Assembly: GCA_030817875.1 (NCBI GenBank)
Contig: JAUSZU010000001.1
Location: 2,170,001 to 2,234,000 of the forward strand
Origin: Flavobacterium sp. W4I14
GTDB lineage: Bacteria; Bacteroidota; Bacteroidia; Sphingobacteriales; Sphingobacteriaceae
DNA length: 64,000 nucleotides
Direction: 5' to 3'
Part shown: positions 1 through 9,205 of the stretch, in pieces
How the letters are laid out: each line of letters begins with the position of its first letter
How positions within the stretch are numbered: the first letter of the stretch is position 1
Notes under the pieces: model-generated
The model's input: only the letters and a program-made list of their open reading frames with translations
What the model was told of the DNA's origin: nothing
The model's database searches: none
Translations under genes and position numbers: made by a program

Positions 1-1
1 A

Positions 2-406
2 TTCTACAAGGACTCGGGAACGGAGATCACTTCCTGGATCTGTCAGGAAAATGAAATTGTAGGAACCATCCGCAATTTATGGACTGCAGAAGAATCTGAT
101 GAATACCTTCAGGCAATAGAAGATGTAGAACTGATTGCCATACCTCATGAGCTTACGACGATGCTTTACAAAAATTTTGCAGAGGCAAACATTATTGGTA
201 GAAAAATCATGGAGCTTCATTATAGAGGAGCGAATGACAGAGGCTTTATCTGCCAGATTCCCTCTGCTACGGGCCGCTATAAACACCTGCTCCGGGCCTT
301 CCCCTGGATGATTAGCCGTGTGCCGCTCCGGTATGTTGCTTCGTTTCTTGGACTAAGACTGGAAACGCTCAGCAGGATCCGATCAGTAGAAAACAAAAGA
401 ATATAA
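2..406 (+). CDS. Crp/Fnr family transcriptional regulator, C-terminal part
   Basis: The reading frame is open from the window edge, so the 5' end lies outside; about 134 residues are visible. The visible part covers the end of a cyclic-nucleotide-binding-like beta barrel (IVGTIRNLWTAEE), a dimerisation helix and a winged helix-turn-helix near the end, with YVASFLGLRLETLSRIR matching the usual Crp/Fnr recognition helix (xxLGxxxETxSRxR). Members bind DNA as dimers. Ligand and targets cannot be told from this fragment. The family call is firm. Confidence 0.8.
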   Translation, partial: FYKDSGTEITSWICQENEIVGTIRNLWTAEESDEYLQAIEDVELIAIPHELTTMLYKNFAEANIIGRKIMELHYRGANDRGFICQIPSATGRYKHLLRAFPWMISRVPLRYVASFLGLRLETLSRIRSVENKRI

Positions 407-540
407 AAACATAGTCTGCGTTATTTCTAATTTTATTGTTTAAAATCTTGCTGAAGGCATGAAAATATTAAAGGCTGCTTAACCATTATGAATCTGATAT
501 TGGTCTGTAAGCTATCATTGACAGACTCCAATAGCGTGAT

Positions 541-672
541 CGTCTTTCCCGCGCAGGCGGGAATCTTAAAGCGCTTGCATTACGATTATTCATAAGTTTT
601 CCTTTTTTCAGAGGTATTCATGAGTACTCCGAGGTTCCCAATCAACCTGATAGCTATTGGATTGGGAATGAC
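541..672. repeat. Dispersed repeat R1, copy a
   Basis: Starts with a GC-rich hairpin (TCCCGC-GCAG-GCGGGA) and continues through GATTATTCATAAG and GGTTCCCAATCAA to a second hairpin around GGTTCCCAATC and GATTGGGAATGAC. An inverted copy lies at 41069-41204, about 40 kb away, with the same order of elements and roughly three quarters identity by eye. Neither copy codes for protein. It resembles intergenic palindromic repeats spread through Bacteroidota chromosomes. Confidence 0.7.
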
Positions 673-730
673 GAACTGCCAAAACTGCTCATCCAACTCC
701 CTTATTTTTAGCTAAATACTAACCTCTACC

Positions 731-900
731 ATTGACAGACCCCAGTAGAAAATCGTCATCTCGACCGAAGCAAAGCGGAGCGGAGAGATCTTTGAAATGT
801 TACCAAAAGTTTGAAGATTTTGCTTCGCAGAGCCTTCCGGTTCTCCTCCAAAGGAGTTGCTCTGGAACATTACGCTACCGATGAAACCTGTGAAACAAGC
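731..900. repeat. Dispersed repeat R2, copy a
   Basis: Contains AATCGTCATCTCGACCGAAG, GGAGAGATCTTTGAA and TCCAAAGGAGTT, elements found again at 49638-49890 (two units) and 52948-53095. The unit is intergenic and partly self-complementary. No transposase or RAYT-type gene is visible in the window. Confidence 0.65.
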
Positions 901-1108
901 AAACATGCCATCAGTAAATAAATGTTTTTATCATGTTGCTTTAAAGGAGCATTTATTAAATTAGGAATAAATACAAGATCTATCCTATTCAAAAAAGTAG
1001 AATTTCCGATCAATCAGTCTTAATTTACCCGTTAATTTGTCATTTATACACCTAATTCTCCCCATAAAAGATTTTGATATTTGTTATAATCATTAATATC
1101 AAACCATT

Positions 1109-1468
1109 ATGAAACATACAAAGAAAGTAGATGAGTTTATCGCTAAACTTGAACACCCGCTTAAAGCAGAACTCGAAGCAGTAAGATCTATTATTGTGAA
1201 TGCAAACCCTAAAATAGAAGAAGACATAAAGTGGGGAGGTCCTAGTTTTCTTTACAAAGAAGATCTGGCTACTTTCAATCCAAGGATCAAAAACTATATT
1301 GCCCTTATCTTTCACAAAGGAGCGCTCATTAATGTAAAATCAGACTTTCTTGAAGAGGCAACCAAAGGAAAGGTTTATGCGAAATTTTATTCTATGGATC
1401 AGGTAACAGCAAACAAGGAGCTGATTGAAAAAATGGTTAATACCTGGGTTGAGCTGATGGATAAATAA
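1109..1468 (+). CDS. DUF1801 domain protein
   Basis: A 119-residue cytoplasmic protein. MKHTKKVDEFIAKLEHPLK, followed by an IKWGGPSF segment and a C-terminal amphipathic helix (LIEKMVNTWVELMDK), matches the small DUF1801 / YdhG-like fold, for which no firm biochemical role is established. The length fits a single-domain member. It stands alone on the plus strand between repeats and the minus-strand NTF2-like gene, so context does not help. The fold call is good; the function is unknown. Confidence 0.75.
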   Translation: MKHTKKVDEFIAKLEHPLKAELEAVRSIIVNANPKIEEDIKWGGPSFLYKEDLATFNPRIKNYIALIFHKGALINVKSDFLEEATKGKVYAKFYSMDQVTANKELIEKMVNTWVELMDK

Positions 1469-1711
1469 ATTCGCTTTGTCCTCTAAAGTCGTCTTGGCAG
1501 AACAATTTTCGAAACATTTCTTGCATGTACTAAGTCCTTGGCGAGTTTACTACCTCCAGAACGACAATAAAGAAATACTGAATTCAAGTCTATTTTTTTA
1601 ATTTATGGCTCATGCTGCTTTTGTTTATAGCTCATTTTGCGGCTGTATTGAGCTACATTCTTTATTAAATGAGCTACTTTTATTAACGCGTTTTAATAAA
1701 AAAGGGGAAAT

Positions 1712-2077
1712 TCAGTCTTTTGCGATAACAAAGCCACGTAGGCTCGCCATCTTACCGTCCCTGAACCGCCAGACATCGCAATAATCATACTTTACCCATT
1801 TCCCATCCCTGTTCTTTAATTCAATTTCCCCTACCGCAATAACGAACTCATCCTCAGCAACCAGATCCTTTACATTGAATTTCGGCGGTTCAATATAGGT
1901 TTCAGCCAGATACCTGCGGACAGCCGCCTTACCGGTAATAATCTGTTCGCCCACAAATTCCCATCTCGTATCCTCCGTACATAGTTCAAGGAATCCCTCA
2001 TAATTACCCGAAGTTATAGCCTCGTTGCCCCTGAGCAGTATTGATTTGTTTTTTTCTGACATTTTATTTCCCTTCAT
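1712..2077 (-). CDS. NTF2-like / SnoaL-type nuclear transport factor 2 fold protein
   Basis: About 121 residues forming one cone-shaped NTF2-like domain: an N-terminal helix (LLRGNEAITSGNYEGFLELC), then TEDTRWEFVGEQIITGKAAV and a strand-rich C-terminal half ending in FRDGKMASLRGFV. Such proteins act as small-ligand binders or isomerase-like enzymes; no catalytic pair can be assigned. A second ATG five codons in (2062, MSEKNK) is an equally good start, since the only purine-rich stretch (AAGGGA) lies between the two. The downstream neighbour on the other strand is unrelated. Confidence 0.7.
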   Translation of the reverse strand: MKGNKMSEKNKSILLRGNEAITSGNYEGFLELCTEDTRWEFVGEQIITGKAAVRRYLAETYIEPPKFNVKDLVAEDEFVIAVGEIELKNRDGKWVKYDYCDVWRFRDGKMASLRGFVIAKD

Positions 2078-2285
2078 GTGTTCTGATCAGTTAATAACCG
2101 ATAACCAGGCAGATAGTTTGCAATAAACAAACCGCTAATTCAGTCAAAAGGCACTTAATGATCTGGTAAAGTTGCATAAAAATGATACCACTGGAAATCT
2201 ACCACGCTAGAGACGGCAAATAAATGCCATCAATCTTTTGATGTGATCGTTTGTGACACCTTATCAATGAATGCCGTGATTTCGG

Positions 2286-3812
2286 CTAACTGCTTGCTGA
2301 TTTTGGCAGGGTGAACCAAAAACTGGTGCGCTCGCCAGGTATGCTATCCACGCCGATTTCTCCGCCATGTTTACGGACGATATTGGCGCAGATAAACAGG
2401 CCTAGCCCAAGTCCTGAATATTGCTGTTGCTGCTCATCGGCCTGGTAATACCGGTCGAACAGCAAGGGAATCTTTTCGGCAACAATCCCAGGCCCCTTAT
2501 CGATAACGGAGATTTTAACGTAAGTTTCATTATCAATGAGCTCAACTTTTATTTCTGCGGTACCAGGAGCATATTTGACTGCATTGCTGATCAGATTAGT
2601 AAGTACCCGGCCAATCCGCTCTGAGTCTGCATAAACCATGAGGTCTTCTTTCCCATTTATCGTTACTTCCGGAACCTCGGTGGAAGCAAATAGTTCTACT
2701 ATTTCCTGGACCAGCTGATATAGGTTGAAGTTCGTTTTCCGTAGTTCTATCTGATCCCGATAATTTTTACCGGCATTGAGCAGATCGTCTATGATCAATG
2801 AGATCCGGTTTATGCCCCTGCTTGCCTGCGCAACCAACCGTTTGGTGCGGTCAGATTGCCGGTTAGCGTCCCGTTGCAACATTTGCACTGATCCTTTTAA
2901 GCTGGTAACCGGGGTTTTCAGCTCATGACTGGCAATACTTATGAAATCGTCTTTATGTCTTTCTATGATTTTGTCGTTGGTGATATCATTAATAACACCG
3001 ACCAGTTTCACAGCTTTCCCCTTTTTATTGGTTTCCGTTTTGCCCTTTATATTCAGCCATTGAAGCTTACCATCTGCCCTATTTATTCTGACCTGCACAT
3101 CTACGCCACCATCAGCCTGAATATTGTTTAGGGCTTCCTTAAACACAGGAAGATCATTTGCTGATATATGTGGGTAATAACTTTCCAGAATCCAATGTTC
3201 TTGCCTTTGCGGGTAGCCAAAGATTTCATCATGGTCACGGGAACGGAAAACTTCTTTTGTCTCAAGGTCCAGCTCCCAGATAGCTGTACCGGTATACTTG
3301 AGGGCAAGGTTCAGACGTTTCTGGCTCTCCTCAAGCTGCTTCATTCCTGAAATATCGTCCAATACAGTAAATCCGAAGGTTTCCCCCTGATCGTTATAGA
3401 GGATCGTAGTCACATCAACACATACACGACTACGGTCTCTTCGGTACAGGCAGGCCTGCAACTTGAAGAATGGCACCTTCCTGGACCAAATCTCTTCCTG
3501 GAGGCGATGCCAATGGACGATATGTTCCTCACAGGCGTGATCCAGAATTTTTGTTCCCTCAATTTGTTCCGCAGGATAGTCCAACAGTTCGCAAAGGGCC
3601 TTATTAACTTTTAAGATGGTCAGGTCTGACCGGATGATCTTTGAGGCCACACTGGTAAGTTTAAATATTGCGTTGAACTTATCATCACATTCTTTGAACC
3701 GTTTCTCAAAATTATCTTGCTCTTTATTTTCTTGCATAACAATTTCAGCTGATAAAGTGATAACATTTACAGGCCGAATATGTTTAGCTGTTGCATTTAA
3801 ACTGTTCTTCAC
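2286..3812 (-). CDS. PAS-domain sensor histidine kinase
   Basis: A soluble hybrid sensor without membrane segments. Two PAS domains (about residues 45-155 and 165-280; the second has a PAC-like end, VKLVGVINDITND) precede a HisKA dimerisation helix with phosphoacceptor His296 in SIASHELKTP and an HATPase_c domain with N box NLISNAVKYA, G1 box DKGPGI and G2 box GLGLGL. It should autophosphorylate in response to a cytosolic signal or cofactor and pass the phosphate to a separate response regulator; none is encoded next to it. The first 26 residues look unlike the family, so a start at Met27 (3734) is possible. Confidence 0.88.
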   Translation of the reverse strand: MKNSLNATAKHIRPVNVITLSAEIVMQENKEQDNFEKRFKECDDKFNAIFKLTSVASKIIRSDLTILKVNKALCELLDYPAEQIEGTKILDHACEEHIVHWHRLQEEIWSRKVPFFKLQACLYRRDRSRVCVDVTTILYNDQGETFGFTVLDDISGMKQLEESQKRLNLALKYTGTAIWELDLETKEVFRSRDHDEIFGYPQRQEHWILESYYPHISANDLPVFKEALNNIQADGGVDVQVRINRADGKLQWLNIKGKTETNKKGKAVKLVGVINDITNDKIIERHKDDFISIASHELKTPVTSLKGSVQMLQRDANRQSDRTKRLVAQASRGINRISLIIDDLLNAGKNYRDQIELRKTNFNLYQLVQEIVELFASTEVPEVTINGKEDLMVYADSERIGRVLTNLISNAVKYAPGTAEIKVELIDNETYVKISVIDKGPGIVAEKIPLLFDRYYQADEQQQQYSGLGLGLFICANIVRKHGGEIGVDSIPGERTSFWFTLPKSASS

Positions 3813-4068
3813 ATTAGATAATTCCGAATTTGTAGCATGTATAATTTATCTCGACCAAAATCTAGTTTCTATTCCGATACCAATTCTGTGACAAATTAAT
3901 CTCAGGCTGTCGGGATAGATAGCTATAGTACTCCTGCCATCGGGTCATAACAATTTTAATGTTGTTTCAATTAGTGTCCGGATTGACATCAGGCAAACAA
4001 TGGATCCCAACATTGGAACAGGTCAAAGGCAGTAATAGTTTTTGCTCCTTTTAAAGGCGCCGTATCGA

Positions 4069-5826
4069 TTATTTAAGCTTTTCTTTCGTTTGTAAACACT
4101 CAAGTGCATTTGCAACATATACCAATGGAGCGTTCCAATTGATCGCTATCTCATTACTTGCATAAGAAGCAACATTGTCGAGGTACGACAGTTCCGGCTC
4201 CGTAGATTCGTATTTTAGTCCATCCTGCTTTCCCAAATTGGGGCCACCAACCAACATACCAGGAATCGGATCCTTAATACCATCAGCGAAAGAAATGCGG
4301 TGATGCGGGTTCATCGGTGGTTTGGTCCCGATACCGGTAACAAAAGAATAACCAGTTGCATTTCTTCCCAGAATATAATCCAGATTACCCGCAGCGGCAT
4401 TCAGGTAATCCTTATTTTGTGTGAATAAATAAGCATTAATGAGCAAAACAGCTTGATTCATGGCAACCGAATTACTCCCCCATACAAAATCAGATAATGA
4501 GCTGCCCATTATTGAACCATAGGCACCCGCCTTGCCCGCCAACAAATAACGGTCTGCAATGGAAAGCACTTTTTTCTTCAAAATACTGGTGATGCTTCTG
4601 TAACTTTCGGGGAGTTTATCATGACACCTGATCATGGAATAATACCCTAAAATGCCTACGCTATTCCAGCCGGGCAAATTCACCTTTGCATTCAGGCGCG
4701 CAAAGAAGGCATCATAATATTGCGACCCGCCGGTAGTGGCCAGGAGCTCAGCAGCAGCCCAGCTCCATTCGTCTTCAAAATCTTTATCTCCGTAAGCACC
4801 TGTAGTGATTTTCAGATCAGATGTCTTGTTCATCAGGTCCTGATCGTAAGCCAGATTTGGATTTTTAAGGGCCCAATTCCATGCCAGAACTGCGGCAGAG
4901 CGGCAACTGTCTGCCAGGCCGGGGTACTGTTGAGGAAAATTCTTTAAAATCCGTGATGCCTGAGCGGCAACCGCAACAAGGTTTAACGTTGCTGCCGTAC
5001 CTTTTGCCACAACATATCTGGGTGCCAGAGCCTGTGCGGGCATAATCATCGCATCGAAACCGAGATTTGTACACTTGTTATAAACACCGCCGTCATGCGG
5101 ATCCTGCATTTTCAGCATCCAACGTAAATTGTAGATGGCCTCCGTCAATATATCCGGCACGCTATATTTCGCATGTGGAAGCTTCGCTTTCAGACCACGA
5201 AAATAGTTAGGAAAGTCCTCGTAAGCCGATAGTAAAGTAGCGGTAGAAATCCCGCTATTAACCATGTACTTATTGTAGTCGCCAGCATCATACCAGCCTC
5301 CCGCCACATTAATCATACTTCCTGCAGCCCTGTTTTTAGTGGCGGCAGATGGGTGAATCAATACCGCGGTATCCGGATGTCCCGATGGGCGGTACCACTT
5401 CCCCGCATAATCTTTATCCAAGGCAGAAGAAGCGCGCTGGTAATAAAAAGCTTTTAAGCCAGCTACAGCAAGATCCTGGTGCACACTGTCTGCGATCTTA
5501 AAAACGGGAGAGTCGCCAATGCCCGGAATCCGAACCAGATACGTTCCAGGTTGTTGGAAACCACTGAAATCTGCTATTCTGGTCTTAATTCCAGAATATC
5601 CGGTGCTGCTCAATCCAGAGAGCGATCCGGTAAACACCGACTTTCCCGCTGGCATGGCAATCAGTTCAAAACCATCGCCCGTAGCATCTTTGGTGATCAC
5701 GGCACTTTTATTCAAACCTGGATAAAAGCCTGACTGATCTAAAAGTATTACCGGATGCCCCACCTTTTGAGCCTGGGCTTTCAGTGATCCCATAATAACA
5801 AGTGCGACGTAAAATAAGGATTTCAT
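4069..5826 (-). CDS. GH9 family endoglucanase with N-terminal Ig-like domain
   Basis: Last gene of the first glycan locus. I prefer the ATG at 5826: it follows the upstream stop by four bases and gives a clean signal peptide (MKSLFYVALVIMGSLKAQAQ). An upstream ATG at 5847 would add seven residues and overlap the preceding gene. Numbered from that longer form, residues 28-118 form the CelD_N-type Ig domain and 125-585 the (alpha/alpha)6 GH9 domain. Visible signatures are GGWYDAGDYNKYM (Asp187/Asp190, base and nucleophile region), NPHHR, and the C-terminal acid Glu566 in YASNEIAINWNAP. The enzyme should cleave beta-1,4-glucan chains (cellulose, mixed-linkage glucan or xyloglucan backbone) outside the cytoplasm. 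Confidence 0.93.
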   Translation of the reverse strand: MKSLFYVALVIMGSLKAQAQKVGHPVILLDQSGFYPGLNKSAVITKDATGDGFELIAMPAGKSVFTGSLSGLSSTGYSGIKTRIADFSGFQQPGTYLVRIPGIGDSPVFKIADSVHQDLAVAGLKAFYYQRASSALDKDYAGKWYRPSGHPDTAVLIHPSAATKNRAAGSMINVAGGWYDAGDYNKYMVNSGISTATLLSAYEDFPNYFRGLKAKLPHAKYSVPDILTEAIYNLRWMLKMQDPHDGGVYNKCTNLGFDAMIMPAQALAPRYVVAKGTAATLNLVAVAAQASRILKNFPQQYPGLADSCRSAAVLAWNWALKNPNLAYDQDLMNKTSDLKITTGAYGDKDFEDEWSWAAAELLATTGGSQYYDAFFARLNAKVNLPGWNSVGILGYYSMIRCHDKLPESYRSITSILKKKVLSIADRYLLAGKAGAYGSIMGSSLSDFVWGSNSVAMNQAVLLINAYLFTQNKDYLNAAAGNLDYILGRNATGYSFVTGIGTKPPMNPHHRISFADGIKDPIPGMLVGGPNLGKQDGLKYESTEPELSYLDNVASYASNEIAINWNAPLVYVANALECLQTKEKLK

Positions 5827-5830
5827 AGGG

Positions 5831-6379
5831 CTATAAATATTTTTCATAATCGGTCTGGCTGATCACTTTGAGACTAACATCATCGACGAACATGGTGCCC
5901 GATACATAACCCAATGCAAATAAGAGTTTGATGTTCAAAGTACCTGGCGGAACAACATAAGCACGTTCATATAGCTTCCAGTCCTGATCACCGATAGCTG
6001 AAGCAATATTAATCCCTTCCCCAATTTTGGTTTCGCCCTTACCCAGCATTTCAAAAAGGAAAAGTGCACCATTCCAGTCTTCCTTTCCGGTACTTACGCC
6101 ATCTACCTTGATCTTGGCCGACATCAAAATATATTTTGTGTTTTTGGGGAGAGCGACAATTTGGTGCATGCCCGTCCATTTAGAAGGATCGCTGGAGAAT
6201 AAAGCGCTGCTCATTTTTCCAGTGCTGAAAATATAAGGTGTAGCCTTTGCAGAATAGTCTACCCATCCCCTAAGTTCATCTTCGAAGCCTCCATTTGTCA
6301 CCAGGTTTTTTTGTGCCATAGTAGTGTAATTAACTGTCAGCATCAAGATCCCGGCAACTGCATATTTTATCATATTCAT
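5831..6379 (-). CDS. Secreted carbohydrate-binding-module-like protein
   Basis: A signal peptide (residues 1-22, ending TTMAQ) is followed by one jelly-roll domain opening with NLVTNGGFEDELRGW, the usual start of CBM4/9/16/22-type modules, and closing with GTMFVDDVSLKVIS. There is no catalytic domain. It lies directly before the GH9 gene (4-base gap with the preferred GH9 start), so the two are probably translated together. A role in presenting or holding glucan chains for the endoglucanase is inferred; ligand specificity cannot be read from the sequence. Confidence 0.7.
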   Translation of the reverse strand: MNMIKYAVAGILMLTVNYTTMAQKNLVTNGGFEDELRGWVDYSAKATPYIFSTGKMSSALFSSDPSKWTGMHQIVALPKNTKYILMSAKIKVDGVSTGKEDWNGALFLFEMLGKGETKIGEGINIASAIGDQDWKLYERAYVVPPGTLNIKLLFALGYVSGTMFVDDVSLKVISQTDYEKYL

Positions 6380-6408
6380 GACTATAAATTTATTTTAATG
6401 ATTGAAGA

Positions 6409-6453
6409 AATCCGAAGCAACAATTCACATATGCCAAATCGTTGCTTCGGATT
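6409..6453 (-). terminator. Strong intra-operon hairpin
   Basis: A perfect 13-bp stem (AATCCGAAGCAAC / GTTGCTTCGGATT) with a 19-nt loop lies between the TIG lipoprotein gene and the CBM-like gene. On the minus strand it is followed only by TTTCTTC, so it is a weak terminator or an mRNA-stabilising stem that lowers expression of the last two genes. Confidence 0.6.
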
Positions 6454-6485
6454 ATTTCATCAAATTATTCTTTAAAAAAAAAGAA

Positions 6486-7598
6486 TTAATATACACCGAT
6501 ATCATCCAGGAAAATTGTTTCTGGTGCATTACCACTCAACTCCTGAAAGCCAATCCAATTGAGACTGGTCGGTTTACCCGGTTGGCTGGCATTTTGGAAA
6601 CGCTCCAAAGGCACGATATAGGTGGTCCATTTACCTGCATGCAATACAATGCTCACCTGACGGTTGTCAAAATCATTCAATCCGATCTTTACCACCTTAC
6701 CTTCGGTTCCAGTTGTTCCATATATAGAGAATTTAACATAAGTTTTATCGCTCAGGTCTACTGGAACATTGCTACCTACCGCATATCCGGCATAATTACC
6801 TGTATAAGTGAGTTTTACGGAATGGCTTCCCCTTTTAACCATTTCAGCATTGTTCACGTCTCCACTGGCACCGCCAAAATTGAAATCATAACCAGCTGTA
6901 ATCTGATCGTCGTAAAATAAGTGTCTGAATCCAAATGGCAATAGTATTGGCAGTGCTGTTCCATCGTAAGATACGTATGGACCAGTACCAGTACCACCCG
7001 GGGTAGTTACACTCACGGCACCCAGCGCACCATTTGGTACGGTTACCGTTAACGCTGTACTTTTTGAGGAAACCACCCTGGCTTCAACGGTACCGAATTT
7101 AACGCTGGATACCTGATCGAAACGTAGGCCGGTAATGGTAATCTCATCTCCTGCATTTCCGGCAAACTGGCTAAGATCTGTAATTACTGGAGGTGGTTGT
7201 TTGATACTAAAATCGAAACTTACAGTACCAGATGCATTGGTAAGGATCAATTTACCGGTTTGATTGATCCATGAAGCCGTAGCAGGGATCATCACCACGA
7301 TGCTCTTGTCGCTAAACAGCGCAGTATTCAAGTAGGCGGCAGAGCCATTAAACTCAACTTTATTTGTGCTCTTCAGATTTTCACCTTCAATTACATAAGT
7401 CACACCGACGTCACCCGAGGTAACGGTAGAATCTAAGGCCGTTGGTTGAGCATTTCCCGGCTTAACGAGGGTGCGCACCCTGGTGATAATTGGCATGCCT
7501 TGTCCCTCTACCTCTTTTTTGCAGGAGGTTACAAAGATCAACATGAAAAATAGTCCTGTCAAACAAATGACTATAGGGTTTTTATATATGATTTTCAT
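6486..7598 (-). CDS. TIG/IPT-domain surface glycan-binding lipoprotein
   Basis: The lipobox FVTSCKKE (about residues 23-30) predicts an acylated surface protein. Two TIG/IPT immunoglobulin-like domains follow (about 37-130 and 138-212; the second begins PVITDLSQFAGNAGDEITITG), then a C-terminal jelly-roll glycan-binding domain (about 215-370) ending ETIFLDDIGVY. This is the layout of SGBP-B-type proteins that stand at the end of SusC/SusD pairs for beta-glucans and xyloglucan. It follows susD by 9 bases in the same operon. It probably captures glucan chains and delivers them to the SusCD complex. Confidence 0.8.
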   Translation of the reverse strand: MKIIYKNPIVICLTGLFFMLIFVTSCKKEVEGQGMPIITRVRTLVKPGNAQPTALDSTVTSGDVGVTYVIEGENLKSTNKVEFNGSAAYLNTALFSDKSIVVMIPATASWINQTGKLILTNASGTVSFDFSIKQPPPVITDLSQFAGNAGDEITITGLRFDQVSSVKFGTVEARVVSSKSTALTVTVPNGALGAVSVTTPGGTGTGPYVSYDGTALPILLPFGFRHLFYDDQITAGYDFNFGGASGDVNNAEMVKRGSHSVKLTYTGNYAGYAVGSNVPVDLSDKTYVKFSIYGTTGTEGKVVKIGLNDFDNRQVSIVLHAGKWTTYIVPLERFQNASQPGKPTSLNWIGFQELSGNAPETIFLDDIGVY

Positions 7599-7607
7599 AA
7601 TAACTAT

Positions 7608-9182
7608 TTAAAATTTGTACGGTACCGGTGGCAGTAATAATTTAGGATTAAGGGTAGATTCTGTTGTAGGGTATGGCAAACGGAAATTGGCATCAGTTGG
7701 CGTATATTTTTGCCCCCAGATCACTACAGGTGTAGTGTTGCTGTAAATGCCCCTTTCCTGATTGGCAATAATGGCGATTGCCTTAGGATGAGCAGTCACA
7801 TTAAATCCGTCTAACCTGCCCAGATCAAACCAATAATCAGCTTCAAACACAAATTCCATCCGTCGTTCCTGATAGATATCCGCAATGGAAATGGAGGTTT
7901 TAGGAATCAGCCCGGCCCGGCTTCTGATTTTATTAAATGGCACTAGTGCAGCAGCATCTGTCGTATTTTGAGCACCGGCAAGAACGGCCTCCGCTTCAAT
8001 TAGAAGCACATCTGCATAACGCATCAGATACGTATTGTTCGCTGTTGAAAACGAAGCACCTTTACCCCCATTGTCTGCCGGAGTGCCTACCACATACTTT
8101 TTGATAAATGCAGGCATTCCTTGTGCAACTGCTCCCGCTGGCAAGGTATAACCGCCTTTGGCCTGATTGATTTCAGGATAAATATCGCCCTGCATCATCA
8201 CCGTAGGTTTTCTTCTTAAATCACCTGGCTCAAAAGCTGTCAGCAGATCGATTGATGGCGTTACACTGCCATATCCATCTCCTGTACCCGTAATTTCAGA
8301 ATTATAGGCAAGAAAAGATTGTAAGGCATTCCCGTGTCCGTAGGAAGATCCTCCCAGCCATTGAATAGCAGCGATGCTTTCTTCATTGTTGTTATTGGCC
8401 GTTTTAAATAAATCTGCATAAGTTTTACCTGAAACATCAATCCCATACAATTTAAACTCTCCGCTATTGATTACCTGTTCTGCTTTTAGGCGGGCGTTGG
8501 GGTAATCGCGCATGTAGAGATAAACTTTAGCCAAAAGCGCAGCCGCAGATCCACTGGATACCTTACCCTGAGAAACAGATCCGGTTCTGATCATTTTGTC
8601 GCAGTTCGCTTCAGCAAACTTCAGGTCATTGATAATGAAGGTATACACATCAGTCACCGGATTGGTATTGATCTGATAATTACTGACATGGTCCAGGCTA
8701 TTTTCTATAATCGGCACGTTTCCCCATGTTCTCACCAGGTAAAAATAAGCCATAGCCCGCATAAACCTGGCCTCACCAAGTGCATTGTTCACTACGGCGG
8801 CAGGTACACTGGCCGGAACCTTGGATTTGAGGTTGTTGATGAGTGCATTGGATTGGGCGACTACGCTGAACAAGGCATTCCAGGCCGACAACAATTGGGT
8901 ATTGTCGCCAGTTACCGAGAAATTACCAAAATTGATCACATCCGGAGAATAGGTGTGCGCATTGCCGCTCAACAATTCGGAGATACACCAGGAAGCTTTC
9001 GCATTCCAATCAAACCACGGGGAATTGTATAAAGCAACCGTGCTGGCCTGTACCTGCTCGGTATTCTGGTAAAAATTATCCGCACTGAGCGCATCCTGCG
9101 GCGGAATATTAAAAAACTCCTTTTTACAGCTACTGCTAACTGTGGCTATGAAGACAAATATATATATGAGATATGATTTCAT
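7608..9182 (-). CDS. SusD/RagB family nutrient-binding outer membrane lipoprotein
   Basis: The ATG at 9182 gives a proper lipoprotein signal (MKSYLIYIFVFIATVSSSC) followed by KKEFFNIPPQDALS, the classic SusD N-terminus. The longer frame reaches only a GTG at 9206 that overlaps the susC stop and adds residues with no signal function. TPR-like helices follow, and the C-terminus (KYTPTDANFRLPYPTTESTLNP) is typical of the family. It forms the lid of the SusC channel and binds the imported oligosaccharide. It is the partner of the SusC gene directly upstream. Confidence 0.93.
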   Translation of the reverse strand: MKSYLIYIFVFIATVSSSCKKEFFNIPPQDALSADNFYQNTEQVQASTVALYNSPWFDWNAKASWCISELLSGNAHTYSPDVINFGNFSVTGDNTQLLSAWNALFSVVAQSNALINNLKSKVPASVPAAVVNNALGEARFMRAMAYFYLVRTWGNVPIIENSLDHVSNYQINTNPVTDVYTFIINDLKFAEANCDKMIRTGSVSQGKVSSGSAAALLAKVYLYMRDYPNARLKAEQVINSGEFKLYGIDVSGKTYADLFKTANNNNEESIAAIQWLGGSSYGHGNALQSFLAYNSEITGTGDGYGSVTPSIDLLTAFEPGDLRRKPTVMMQGDIYPEINQAKGGYTLPAGAVAQGMPAFIKKYVVGTPADNGGKGASFSTANNTYLMRYADVLLIEAEAVLAGAQNTTDAAALVPFNKIRSRAGLIPKTSISIADIYQERRMEFVFEADYWFDLGRLDGFNVTAHPKAIAIIANQERGIYSNTTPVVIWGQKYTPTDANFRLPYPTTESTLNPKLLLPPVPYKF

Positions 9183-9205
9183 TTTCTTACAATAATTTAT
9201 GGTCA

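Larger units (their letters stand above)
407..1108. other. Repeat-bearing gap without a gene
   Basis: No convincing coding sequence lies in these 700 bases. The gap holds two dispersed-repeat units listed separately (541-672 and 731-900). Both are preceded by a near-identical lead: positions 519-536 and 732-749 share ATTGACAGAC-CCA-TAG with two differences. The rest is AT-rich and holds the leader of the DUF1801 gene. Confidence 0.6.

Noticed and set aside
407..1108. Mobile element or insertion sequence in the repeat gap
   Set aside because: No transposase frame, no target duplication and no paired terminal repeats; only short dispersed palindromic repeats are seen.
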